A stretch of 64,000 nt of DNA from an uncultured Bacteroidia bacterium. Lineage in GTDB: Bacteria > Bacteroidota > Bacteroidia > NS11-12g > UBA9320. Below the pieces are notes generated by a model. It made no database searches, was not told the origin of the DNA, and saw nothing but the letters and a program-made list of their open reading frames with translations. The first letter of the stretch is position 1. The number at the start of each line of letters is the position of its first letter. Where the stretch lies: NCBI GenBank assembly GCA_943789165.1, contig CALSTB010000002.1, forward strand, positions 62,001 to 126,000. The letters are read 5' to 3'. The position numbers and the translations under genes were made by a program. Below, in pieces: positions 7,880-15,694 of the stretch.

Positions 7880-9112
7880 GGTAAACAATTCCCCGTTTAC
7901 AAACACGTCGTCAATCAGATTATCACCAAACTGGTAAGGGATTGAATTGATGGACTTGATTCCTTTGCATACCACCACGTTTCCACGTTTCCCTATCGCT
8001 ATGCTACCAACGTCTTCTGCTATTTCAAGAGCATTCGCTGCGTTTATGGTCAATGCGTTTAATGCCTCGGTTGGCAACAGCTGCATATAAATACATGCAA
8101 GACTCATTACAAAGTTCAGGTTACCAGTTGGAGAGGATCCGGGGTTGTAATCACTTGCCAAAACAAGTGGTACACCTGCCTCAATCAGTTTTCGGCTTGG
8201 TGTGTAAGGTATTTTTAGAAAAAAGGAACACGCTGGCAAAGCAACACCGAACATGTTACTCGCTGCCAAAGTGTTAATGTCTGCATCTGTCATGACTTCA
8301 AGATGTTCCACACTAATGGCTTGGTGCTCGGCAGCCATTTGAACCGCTCCGAAGCTTTCAAATTGATTTACGTGTAATCTTGATTTCAAACCGTGTTTCA
8401 AACCGGCTTCGACTACTTTTCTAGTCTGCTCAACAGTAAAATATCCAGCCTCACAAAACGCATCAATATAATCAGCTAGTCCTTCCTCCACTACTGTTGG
8501 CAAAACCTCGTTGATTAAGTTTTGGACATAACCTTCATGGTCGTTTGCATATTCTTTTGGGAAGGCATGCGCTCCTAAAAACGTAGCTTTAATAGGTATT
8601 GGACTGTTTTCTTTTAATCGTTTGATGACGCGCAACATCTTTAACTCAGCGTCTTTGTTCAGTCCGTAACCACTTTTGATTTCGATGGCTCCCGTTCCTA
8701 AACGAATGAGGGAATGAAGTCTAGCAGTAGCGTCGGCATACAATTCTTCCTCAGACATGTTTCTGAGTTTCTCTACCGAGTTTAAAATGCCGCCACCTCG
8801 ATTGGCAATTTCTTGATACGTTAAGCCATTAATGCGATCCACGAACTCGTCTTCACGGTTTTTGGCAAAGACCAAATGTGTGTGGCAATCGACATAACTG
8901 GGATATACGATTCCACCTTCGACATCATACATAAGCTTTCCATCTAGAGGAATAGCTTCCATCAAGCCGAAGCCAGTAATGCGGCCATCGGAAAAATCTA
9001 AATATGCGTTATCAAGTGTAGCGACTTCCGCCAAATCGTTACCCACTTTGACGGCGTTATTCCCTGTCAGTCCGTATAATCGGCCAATATTTATTAAGCG
9101 CACACTGCCCAT
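7874..9112 (-). CDS. hutI: imidazolonepropionase
   Basis: HutI hydrolyses 4-imidazolone-5-propanoate to N-formimino-L-glutamate in cytosolic histidine degradation. The 412-residue length is normal. Amidohydrolase features are present: the metal-binding CHTHLVFA (His 77 and 79), NGLTYQEIANRGGGI, SGYGLNKDAE for substrate, a metal His in FLGAHAFP and HVNQF, and the Asp of LASDYNPGSSP. The N-terminal MGSVRLINIG strand fits a true start. Other hut genes are not adjacent, so the pathway is split in this genome or only partly present. Confidence 0.95.
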   Translation of the reverse strand: MGSVRLINIGRLYGLTGNNAVKVGNDLAEVATLDNAYLDFSDGRITGFGLMEAIPLDGKLMYDVEGGIVYPSYVDCHTHLVFAKNREDEFVDRINGLTYQEIANRGGGILNSVEKLRNMSEEELYADATARLHSLIRLGTGAIEIKSGYGLNKDAELKMLRVIKRLKENSPIPIKATFLGAHAFPKEYANDHEGYVQNLINEVLPTVVEEGLADYIDAFCEAGYFTVEQTRKVVEAGLKHGLKSRLHVNQFESFGAVQMAAEHQAISVEHLEVMTDADINTLAASNMFGVALPACSFFLKIPYTPSRKLIEAGVPLVLASDYNPGSSPTGNLNFVMSLACIYMQLLPTEALNALTINAANALEIAEDVGSIAIGKRGNVVVCKGIKSINSIPYQFGDNLIDDVFVNGELFTL

Positions 9113-9170
9113 ATCTCCAAAATTCGTTTTCTTCGTGAAGAGCGAAAATACAGATTATTAAGAGCACCTT

Positions 9171-9695
9171 ATGGCGATTATCAAAAGTTTTAAAAACCGA
9201 CAACCACAAATAAATGAAACCGCTTTTATTGCTGAAAATGCGGCCATCATTGGCGACGTTACAATAGGAGAAAAAGCGTCTATCTGGTACGGAGCTGTGT
9301 TACGCGGTGATTCAGATTCCATTCATATCGGAGCCAGAACAAATGTGCAAGACAATGCCGTCGTTCATGTAGATCCAGGCTTTCCTGTTTCAATTGGTGA
9401 CGATAGCATTGTTGGCCACCTAGCTTTGGTACATGGCGCGACCATAGAAAACAATGTATTGGTTGGCATGCATTCAACCATATTAAATGGTGCTCACATT
9501 GGCGAATTTTCCATCATTGGTGCCAATGCATTGGTTACATCCAACACCATTGTCCCACCAAAATCTCTTGTCCTGGGGAGTCCAGCTAAAGTTGTCAAAC
9601 AACTCACAGACAAACAAATTGACAACATCAAACGCAACGCAGCAGCGTATGTAGCGCTTGGTGAGGCCTACCTTTTAGACCAATTATCACAGTAA
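9171..9695 (+). CDS. gamma-carbonic-anhydrase-family hexapeptide protein
   Basis: The 174-residue protein is built of left-handed beta-helix hexapeptide repeats (VTIGEKASIWYGAVL, TIENNVLVGMHSTIL, IIGANALV). The three metal histidines of the gamma class are at NAVVHVD, VGHLALVHG and VGMHS. The family (YrdA/PaaY/CaiE-like) includes carbonic anhydrases and proteins of unproven activity, so hydration of CO2 is likely but not certain. It forms a trimer in known members. It is transcribed away from hutI, with 58 bases between the starts. Confidence 0.9.
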   Translation: MAIIKSFKNRQPQINETAFIAENAAIIGDVTIGEKASIWYGAVLRGDSDSIHIGARTNVQDNAVVHVDPGFPVSIGDDSIVGHLALVHGATIENNVLVGMHSTILNGAHIGEFSIIGANALVTSNTIVPPKSLVLGSPAKVVKQLTDKQIDNIKRNAAAYVALGEAYLLDQLSQ

Positions 9696-9710
9696 CATCA
9701 CAAAACACAT

Positions 9711-9740
9711 GTTATCCACGAATCATTCACAGTGGATAAC
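9711..9740. repeat. inverted pair of DnaA-box-like sequences
   Basis: GTTATCCAC (9711-9719) and GTGGATAAC (9732-9740) form a perfect 9-bp inverted repeat with a 12-base spacer. TTATCCAC is the core of the DnaA box. Pairs like this occur at origins and at DnaA-controlled promoters. An AT-rich tract follows at 9850-9885. Only two good boxes are present, so an origin is possible but unproven. Confidence 0.45.
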
Positions 9741-9757
9741 TCGGATAGGCTTTATCT

Positions 9758-9917
9758 TAATATTGACCCATCAAAGTCGCAGACGGTAAACTATAGTGCG
9801 AAAGATAATTGTTCGTCTACGACGAATTATGACGAGGCTTTAGGTATTCGTTAATAATTTTTAGTTATTTGGTTTAGTTATTTAGAAAACCGGAGCTTAG
9901 TCACTCCGGTTTTTTTT
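9758..9917 (+). ncRNA. candidate structured RNA ending in a terminator
   Basis: The segment after the gamma-carbonic-anhydrase gene lacks an open frame but has an RNA-gene layout. A near-consensus -7 box TAATATTG lies at 9758-9765 (one mismatch to TAnnTTTG). A 10-bp stem with one mismatch follows, GTCGCAGACG (9776-9785) with CGTCTACGAC (9814-9823), enclosing a 28-base loop. A strong terminator ends it at 9886-9917. The transcript would be about 145 bases. I do not recognise it as 6S, SRP, tmRNA or a known riboswitch. It may instead be DNA structure linked to the DnaA-like sites. Confidence 0.35.
9886..9917 (+). terminator. strong Rho-independent terminator
   Basis: Arms AAAACCGGAG (9886-9895) and CTCCGGTTTT (9904-9913) pair perfectly around an 8-base loop and lead into a T run. 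It lies 190 bases after the nearest gene stop, which suggests that it ends a separate short transcript. Confidence 0.85.
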
Positions 9918-9962
9918 ATTGCCTGTTGCAATCTGGATATCAAAATTACTGATAGCAATTCC

Positions 9963-9993
9963 TTGTTGCTTTATGCGGGTAACGTTAGTTTTG
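9963..9993 (+). promoter_or_regulatory. promoter of the peroxiredoxin gene
   Basis: TTGTTG at 9963-9968 and TAGTTTTG at 9986-9993 match the Bacteroidota -33/-7 pattern (TTG, then TAnnTTTG) with 17 bases between. Transcription would start near 10000, giving a leader of about 18 bases. Confidence 0.65.
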
Positions 9994-10017
9994 CATCAAA
10001 TTAAGAAACAGAAAATT

Positions 10018-10650
10018 ATGTCAGTATTAGTTGGAAAAAAAGCACCATCATTTGTTGCTGGAGCAGTGGTAAACGGAGAAGAAATCATTCCAAACTTCTC
10101 GTTAGATCAATATTTAAAAGAGAAGTATGTCATCTTTTTCTTTTACCCAAAAGACTTCACGTTTGTATGCCCGACTGAGTTGCATGCATTTCAAGAAAAA
10201 TTAGAAGAATTTAAAGCAAAAGGTTGTGAAATCGTAGCTTGTTCAACAGACACTGAAGAGTCGCACTGGGGATGGTTACAGATGGCTAAAGACCATGGTG
10301 GAATTCAAGGCATCACGTACCCAATCGTTGCCGATACTACGAAAACCATCAGCATCAATTATGGCGTTTTAGCTGGAGATTATGGTTACGACGAAAACGA
10401 ACAATTGGCTGCAAGCGGTCCAATGATTGCGTATAGAGGTTTATTCCTTATCGACAAAGAAGGTACCGTTAGACATCAATTGGTGAACGATTTACCATTG
10501 GGTAGAAACGTAAATGAGGCGATGCGCATGTTGGATTCATTAATCCACCTAGAAACACATGGTGAGGTTTGTCCTGCAAACTGGGAAGAAGGAAAAACAG
10601 CAATGAACGCGACCCACGATGGTGTTGCTGATTATTTGTCTAAGAACTAA
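10018..10650 (+). CDS. typical 2-Cys peroxiredoxin (AhpC/Prx1 type)
   Basis: This cytosolic enzyme reduces hydrogen peroxide and organic peroxides using thiols. The 210 residues carry the peroxidatic Cys 51 in FTFVCPTEL and the resolving Cys 185 in HGEVCPANW. The GLFLIDKEG segment and the GGIQGITYPIVAD loop are also family-typical; the GG-containing loop suggests a form sensitive to over-oxidation. I start at the ATG of MSVLVGKKAPSF; the open frame extends 33 codons upstream, but that part covers the promoter. A terminator follows directly, so the gene is monocistronic. The reductant is not evident here. Confidence 0.93.
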   Translation: MSVLVGKKAPSFVAGAVVNGEEIIPNFSLDQYLKEKYVIFFFYPKDFTFVCPTELHAFQEKLEEFKAKGCEIVACSTDTEESHWGWLQMAKDHGGIQGITYPIVADTTKTISINYGVLAGDYGYDENEQLAASGPMIAYRGLFLIDKEGTVRHQLVNDLPLGRNVNEAMRMLDSLIHLETHGEVCPANWEEGKTAMNATHDGVADYLSKN

Positions 10651-10672
10651 TTCTCAAAAAACATTATATCAG

Positions 10673-10703
10673 GCCCAATTCAGTAATGAGTTGGGCTTTT
10701 TTT
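10673..10703 (+). terminator. terminator after the peroxiredoxin gene
   Basis: GCCCAATTC (10673-10681) pairs with GAGTTGGGC (10688-10696) with one G-U pair, followed by seven T. It overlaps the end of the opposing gene at 10702. Confidence 0.8.
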
Positions 10704-11379
10704 ATTCTTGCTTTTTAAGTCTTAACTCATTAGCTCCGATGATGAGAATGTCTGTTTTGTTGTAGGTTTTAACAACGCCATTGTTTTCGATTTGTAGTAA
10801 GTCAAATTTGGCAATGGTTTTTTGTGGATGAACCGCTTTGTAGAGTTCTTTATGGTCTACTCCTTTCGGCAAGCTAGAAATCGTCCAATTTCCATGTCCA
10901 TTGTCAATACCTGAAAAGTACATTTTACCAATACCGCCATCTACATCTTTACTCACGGCTTTTATCGTACAGTTTCCACTATACACATCAAATGGTTTTG
11001 TAGAATCAAGAGTCACCAAGTACAAGTGTTCATATTGTGATTGTAATGTTATTGAAAGTGTATCGTTGATGTAGGTTATTTCACCTTCAACGTAGGAAGC
11101 CGACATATGGTTTTGGCTCTCGACATTGGATGGATGCAAATGAGAAACGACAAAAACCCCATTTTCATGATCTATTTCGTATCGTTTTCCATCATAACTG
11201 TGAGAACGTGTAGAACCATTGGTTTTAGCTGTGTTGTCAAATGCCTTTCCAAATTTTACGAAATCTCCGTTCTCCAAATCCTCAGAAAAGTATTGACTGG
11301 TAAAAACACTTACAGCCTGCAACGAAATGAAGAGGATGCAAGAAAATAAGGCGAGAAATGCGGTTTTATGCTTTTTCAT
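10702..11379 (-). CDS. hypothetical exported or membrane-anchored protein
   Basis: I recognise no family. The 225-residue product starts MKKHKTAFLALFSCILFISLQAVSVF, a signal peptide or single membrane anchor. The remainder is polar with alternating strands and resembles an OB-like or tRNA_anti-type periplasmic domain (YVEGEITYINDTLSITLQ, GNCTIKAVSKDVDGGIGKMYFSGI), but that is only an impression. It converges on the peroxiredoxin gene, with the terminator between. Function unknown. Confidence 0.6.
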   Translation of the reverse strand: MKKHKTAFLALFSCILFISLQAVSVFTSQYFSEDLENGDFVKFGKAFDNTAKTNGSTRSHSYDGKRYEIDHENGVFVVSHLHPSNVESQNHMSASYVEGEITYINDTLSITLQSQYEHLYLVTLDSTKPFDVYSGNCTIKAVSKDVDGGIGKMYFSGIDNGHGNWTISSLPKGVDHKELYKAVHPQKTIAKFDLLQIENNGVVKTYNKTDILIIGANELRLKKQE

Positions 11380-11483
11380 ATAGGTGGTTTATGGAATGTG
11401 AAAGTACAAAAACATAATTTGAAATGCCTGTCATTTTTCGTCCTCACAAGCAACTTTCCAATACATCCTTGTATCTTCCTGTT

Positions 11484-13208
11484 ATGAAAACCATCCTGCT
11501 AGCTTTTGTATTGTGTATCGCTCAGTATTCATTTGGGCAAGACATTACTTCTGCATTAATCGGTCATGCGTTTACGGATGATAACACAATTGCCATGTAT
11601 TTTGACATTCACACAACGGCAAACGTGACTTCCGTTCCCACGTCACAAATTGAAGTCAGCTTAAGTGATATCAGCACCAAAACACACATACCCGTCACTA
11701 ATTTTCGCTTAATTTCACAAGTCAAGGAACGCGTTGGCTGCGATTCCTCAACCGACACCTATATGCACCAATATGCCGCCAGTATCGATTTGACGGATCC
11801 TGCGTTTTCAGCGCTATCGTCTTCTTGTGTATTGAGAGGCGAGCTCGTTGTTGCCAACCGACTTGGTGGATCTACGACTACCGATGGACACAACAAAACG
11901 ATTTATGTGTATGATGAGTTCGAAAGGTGTTCCCAAAAACTGTCGAACAGAAATACGTTTCAAACGGTTTCAAACGGCATGTCTTACGGATGTGTCAATC
12001 AACCCACAAGTATGTTCGCCGGGGCATTTGACCGAGCTGAATTGGATTCATTAAGCTTTGAATTGGTGAATCCGATGATAGACCGTCAAAACTCAGTGAC
12101 GTATAAAACAGGTTTTTCCGCCCAAAAACCTTTATCAATCGCGAACACTACAGACTTTGAATTTAATACGGGAACTGGGGATATTGCTTTTTATCCTTCG
12201 GACACAAGCGACAACAAAACGTCGGTAGCCATTAAAACTGCAGAATGGCGCAAGAACAATTCTGGGCAGTATCGTATCGTTGGAACCAACGTGAGGGAAT
12301 TACTGTTTTTTGTCAGCCAATGTTTTTCAAACAACCCTCCGGTAATTAAGGCAAGATTTACCCATGAAATTTGCGAAGGAGAAGAATTGTGTTTTACCAT
12401 ATCAAGTGAAGATAAGATTAAACTACCTCCTCCTCCATTACCAAAACCTGAACCAGACTCTGTCACAATCACATGGAATCGTGGTATTCCGGATGCGAGC
12501 TTCACCGTTCTAAACCCTAAACAATTGAATCAAGCTGCTCGATTTTGTTGGACTCCCAAAGTCGGTACGGCAAGTAAATTACCTTATACGTTTGTCGTTA
12601 CCGCAAGAGACAATTTTTGTCCAATTAACGGGGTCACCAAACGCGCGTTTCAGGTGTACGTTACACCTCCAACCACGGGAAACTTAGTAGTGCAGAGGCA
12701 TACCGACAGTACATTTTCGGTAATGGTACACGTCACGGAAACTAAAGACTTAAGTCTGTATACGTACGATTTGGAACTAAATGATGTGGGCGGCAATCCA
12801 TTATCACCAACACTCGGCTACTTTAAGTCTACTGGTCAGAATACAAGCAAAAGGAACATGGATACGATTATTATGCGCTCAAGTACCAAATTTGTCATCA
12901 ATACAAAAATTGAAAACAAATATGCTTCGGATTGCCATGCAGAATTTCAAGACACGTTCAACTTCCATACAGCTACGGTCCAAATGCTCTCGTCTAACCA
13001 GTTGCGCATTTTCCCCAACCCAACAAATGGTCTCATCTATATTGACTATAGTTTAACACAAGTTGAAGTAAGAAATGGTATTGGACAGATACTGATTGAA
13101 AGTGCAGAATCAGAGTCAATAGACTTAACCTTTGTACCAGCTGGCATTTACACCATTTCTGGTGTACGTGACAACCAACGCTACATTGGCAAAGTACTCA
13201 AGTATTAA
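11484..13208 (+). CDS. secreted protein with type IX sorting domain
   Basis: The 574-residue product has a signal peptide (MKTILLAFVLCIAQYSFGQ) and ends in a type A T9SS sorting domain: LRIFPNPTNG near residue 510, a GQILIES turn, then LTFVPAGIYTI and a basic KVLKY end. T9SS exports such proteins to the cell surface or medium. The middle has beta-sandwich character with a proline run (KLPPPPLPKPEP) near residue 330. The start at 11484 keeps the signal peptide; the open frame begins 20 codons earlier. Its stop overlaps that of the next gene on the other strand. Ligand unknown. Confidence 0.8.
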   Translation: MKTILLAFVLCIAQYSFGQDITSALIGHAFTDDNTIAMYFDIHTTANVTSVPTSQIEVSLSDISTKTHIPVTNFRLISQVKERVGCDSSTDTYMHQYAASIDLTDPAFSALSSSCVLRGELVVANRLGGSTTTDGHNKTIYVYDEFERCSQKLSNRNTFQTVSNGMSYGCVNQPTSMFAGAFDRAELDSLSFELVNPMIDRQNSVTYKTGFSAQKPLSIANTTDFEFNTGTGDIAFYPSDTSDNKTSVAIKTAEWRKNNSGQYRIVGTNVRELLFFVSQCFSNNPPVIKARFTHEICEGEELCFTISSEDKIKLPPPPLPKPEPDSVTITWNRGIPDASFTVLNPKQLNQAARFCWTPKVGTASKLPYTFVVTARDNFCPINGVTKRAFQVYVTPPTTGNLVVQRHTDSTFSVMVHVTETKDLSLYTYDLELNDVGGNPLSPTLGYFKSTGQNTSKRNMDTIIMRSSTKFVINTKIENKYASDCHAEFQDTFNFHTATVQMLSSNQLRIFPNPTNGLIYIDYSLTQVEVRNGIGQILIESAESESIDLTFVPAGIYTISGVRDNQRYIGKVLKY

Positions 13209-13447
13209 TCAATACTCTTACGCACCTTTTTGGTGTATTCGCGCAACGACTCCATCAGTTTTGTGCCGTTGGCCTTCATATCTTCCTGAATCCAAATAGC
13301 CGCAATCACATGCGTCAATTGTTCGCCTTCGTCGGCACCTGGAATATCAATTGCTGGCGCTTGCTCCTCAAGAATCGCTTCTTCAGCCGCTTTTAAGTCG
13401 TTGATGTCAACTTCCTCAACTAGCTTTTTTATGGTTGGAATATGCAT
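13205..13447 (-). CDS. small conserved protein paired with thioredoxin (DUF6952-like)
   Basis: The 80-residue acidic helical protein (IPTIKKLVEEVDINDLKAAEEAILE ... IAAIWIQEDMKANGTKLMESLREYTKKVR) resembles a small Bacteroidota family usually encoded beside a thioredoxin; the DUF6952 label is from memory and tentative. Its ATG overlaps the thioredoxin stop (TAATG), so the two are translationally coupled. It has no signal peptide and no cysteine. A partnership with the thioredoxin is inferred from gene order only. Confidence 0.65.
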   Translation of the reverse strand: MHIPTIKKLVEEVDINDLKAAEEAILEEQAPAIDIPGADEGEQLTHVIAAIWIQEDMKANGTKLMESLREYTKKVRKSID

Positions 13448-13764
13448 TAGCTCAGCTTGTTTAAGAGATCAACAACGATTTCTTCTTTGTTTGTGGCAGA
13501 TCCTGCAACCAAGTTTCCGTTTTGGAATACTGCAAAAAATGGAAGGTTGTCAACGCCCGCAAGTTTTCTGGCTGCTTCGTTTTCCTCCGCATTCACATCT
13601 AAAAACGTAATACCCGCAAATCGTTCATCATCTGATAATCGACGGAATTTCGGTGCGAACAATTTGCAGCTTCCACACCAGTTTGCGAAATATTTTACGA
13701 TTACTTTATCGTTTTGTTCAAGCTGACTGTTAAAATCAGCGTCTGTTGATACGTGTACACTCAT
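13447..13764 (-). CDS. thioredoxin-family protein with WCGSC site
   Basis: This 105-residue cytosolic thioredoxin fold has the redox pair Cys 30 and Cys 33 in FANWCGSCKLFAP. Classical thioredoxin has WCGPC; the Ser in place of Pro should raise or lower the redox potential (inference). The cis-Pro is in VDNLPFFAVFQNG. The next gene overlaps its stop codon, forming a two-gene operon. It probably reduces disulfides of specific partners, perhaps the peroxiredoxin at 10018, which is not proven. Confidence 0.9.
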   Translation of the reverse strand: MSVHVSTDADFNSQLEQNDKVIVKYFANWCGSCKLFAPKFRRLSDDERFAGITFLDVNAEENEAARKLAGVDNLPFFAVFQNGNLVAGSATNKEEIVVDLLNKLS

Positions 13765-13884
13765 AATATTGGTAACACAAATTTACCACTCTTGTTTGGT
13801 GTTCATCAATTCGAAGACTTGATACTATGATAACTTTACTTTATAGTATCTTGTATATTTGATTCATCTCTCAAATCAAACGAC

Positions 13885-14517
13885 ATGAAATATTCCATGC
13901 ATTATAACAAAGTTGTCACCACCCTCATTTTTATTTCAATTCTGTGTAGCTCAGCGAGTAGTCAGGTTATTGAGCCTCAGGCATCTAAAAAGTTGAGATA
14001 TGGATACAACATTGCCCCGAACTTATCCGTAATACAACCAAGTTCCGATCTTCCAGCAAACACAACAACTTTTAATACCCTTAATTTTCGGGTAGGATTT
14101 CGAGCCGATTATTCATTTAATAAATGGTTTTCTATTTCTCCAGAAATCAATTGGTCGTTTAACGAAGGTGGTTATCGTTTTGCGGATTCCTCTCAATTGG
14201 ATTATCAGTTAATGCCTATGAGCTTTGACTTTATGACCCACTTAAAATTTAAAAAGTCTTCTGACGACTTAAGTCCATATTGTATCATCGGTCCCAACGT
14301 ACGTGTACCTGTATTACGCGAAAGTGTAAAACTGCCATACACTACCAGTTCAGATGTTGCTCTAAGTATTGGTCTTGGAATAGAAAAAAGATTTATGTAT
14401 TTCACCTTTTCACCAGAAGTCCGCTACACTGCAGGATTTATGAATATCAGCAATCACCCATTGGTGCCTACTGCTCAATACAATAATGTGTCTTTGGCCT
14501 TAAATTTCACCCTGTAA
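13885..14517 (+). CDS. PorT-like outer-membrane beta-barrel protein
   Basis: The 210-residue product has an N-terminal signal (VTTLIFISILCSSASSQ) after a short basic lead. The mature part is a series of amphipathic strands (FRVGFRADYSFNKWFSISPEI, LSIGLGIEKRFMYFTFSPEVRY) ending in NNVSLALNFTL, an outer-membrane signature. The pattern fits the broad PorT/beta-barrel family of Bacteroidota; assignment to the T9SS protein PorT itself is not supported. It is a single gene, divergent from the thioredoxin pair. Confidence 0.7.
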   Translation: MKYSMHYNKVVTTLIFISILCSSASSQVIEPQASKKLRYGYNIAPNLSVIQPSSDLPANTTTFNTLNFRVGFRADYSFNKWFSISPEINWSFNEGGYRFADSSQLDYQLMPMSFDFMTHLKFKKSSDDLSPYCIIGPNVRVPVLRESVKLPYTTSSDVALSIGLGIEKRFMYFTFSPEVRYTAGFMNISNHPLVPTAQYNNVSLALNFTL

Positions 14518-14578
14518 AAAGATATACAGCAGTAACGTACGTTTCACCAAAAAAATGAAATAAATCTAAATTCAATTT

Positions 14579-15694
14579 CTAAGATCCTTTCAATTTCATT
14601 ATATCAAAAAACACTGAGTTTTGCTTTAGAAACTGAGCTACTTCTTTAAACTCAATAAAGAAGGTTTCTTGATGGAAGTGAATATGTCGGTTGATGGGGT
14701 TTTGAGTAATAAATATAAAACCCCATTTATTATTCATTTCTCCGAATTCAGGATACATATCGATGGTATAGTTTAAACCACCACTTTCGCAATATCCCAC
14801 CTCACAATCCAAACTCTCCTTATTTATTGAGTCAATCTTATTATAAACATAGTGGAGATAATCCTTTTTATTGCTGTCTTCAATCTGGCCATATAACTCA
14901 ACCGGTCTTTGATTATTTAGGTTTATTAGTAGTTTACTACCTGAGGATTGTTCAGGTAGTGAGTCGACATTCGTCGTGACTGAAATATAAAGAAGAGAAT
15001 CTTGAAGCACTGAAATGTAGTGGCTCTGTTGTTCAAACCGTTTATCTGGTCCTCTTAAACAACTAAGATCGAACAAATCTGTTTCCCACATTGGAACCCT
15101 TTTGTTTCTCACAAGTGGTGAAGAGAGGTAAAAAATTTCATCGTAAGACCTTCTTCCGTTGAATTTTAATTTTAATGATAGGATTGAATCTGTTGGTGCC
15201 AAAAAACAATTCAAAGTCGGATTAAAAGATTCCCAATCTAATTCTTTAATTGAAATTCCCTTTTGCTTAAGACTGTAACTATACTTATTGTAAAAATCCC
15301 TATGAACATATGCATAGGTCAAGAGATCTCTATAAAAATCATAGCGATACATAGTGCGCAAAAAGTTATTTACCTGATTTGCTCGTTCCTTGTTTTCCTT
15401 GTCATTTGGGTTTGTAGAGGATATTTGATAACAAACTCTGTATTCAACTTCCGCCATTCGACCACGATACCTTGCTCCTTGGTAATGAATTTTAGACATA
15501 GAATCAAGTTTGTATCCTACAAGGTGAATGTTAAAATCGGATTGTCCAACCGACTTTAGTCCAACTACCATTATGAGCATTAGCACTATTGTTCGCAAAT
15601 AGAAGAATTTACCATCGTTTGAATTCCTATTCATCCTACTCATTTTTCTAAGTAAAACACGTCTTTCCGGCAACTTTATTTCATGGCGTATCAA
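14579..15694 (-). CDS. hypothetical exported protein, last gene of the dprA-queA operon
   Basis: I recognise no domain. The ATG at 15694 overlaps the queA stop. A hydrophobic signal (YLRTIVLMLIMVVGLKSVGQ) begins only at about residue 32, so starts at 15643 or 15634 would give a more usual signal peptide. The remaining 320 residues are polar with many Tyr and Asn. Gene order (dprA, queA, this gene) with four-base overlaps implies cotranscription, but a functional link is not obvious. Confidence 0.6.
   Translation of the reverse strand: MIRHEIKLPERRVLLRKMSRMNRNSNDGKFFYLRTIVLMLIMVVGLKSVGQSDFNIHLVGYKLDSMSKIHYQGARYRGRMAEVEYRVCYQISSTNPNDKENKERANQVNNFLRTMYRYDFYRDLLTYAYVHRDFYNKYSYSLKQKGISIKELDWESFNPTLNCFLAPTDSILSLKLKFNGRRSYDEIFYLSSPLVRNKRVPMWETDLFDLSCLRGPDKRFEQQSHYISVLQDSLLYISVTTNVDSLPEQSSGSKLLINLNNQRPVELYGQIEDSNKKDYLHYVYNKIDSINKESLDCEVGYCESGGLNYTIDMYPEFGEMNNKWGFIFITQNPINRHIHFHQETFFIEFKEVAQFLKQNSVFFDIMKLKGS

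Noticed and set aside
9771..9915. 6S RNA, SRP RNA or tmRNA in the non-coding gap
   Set aside because: The hallmark sequences and pairing of these RNAs were not seen; kept only as an unnamed candidate.
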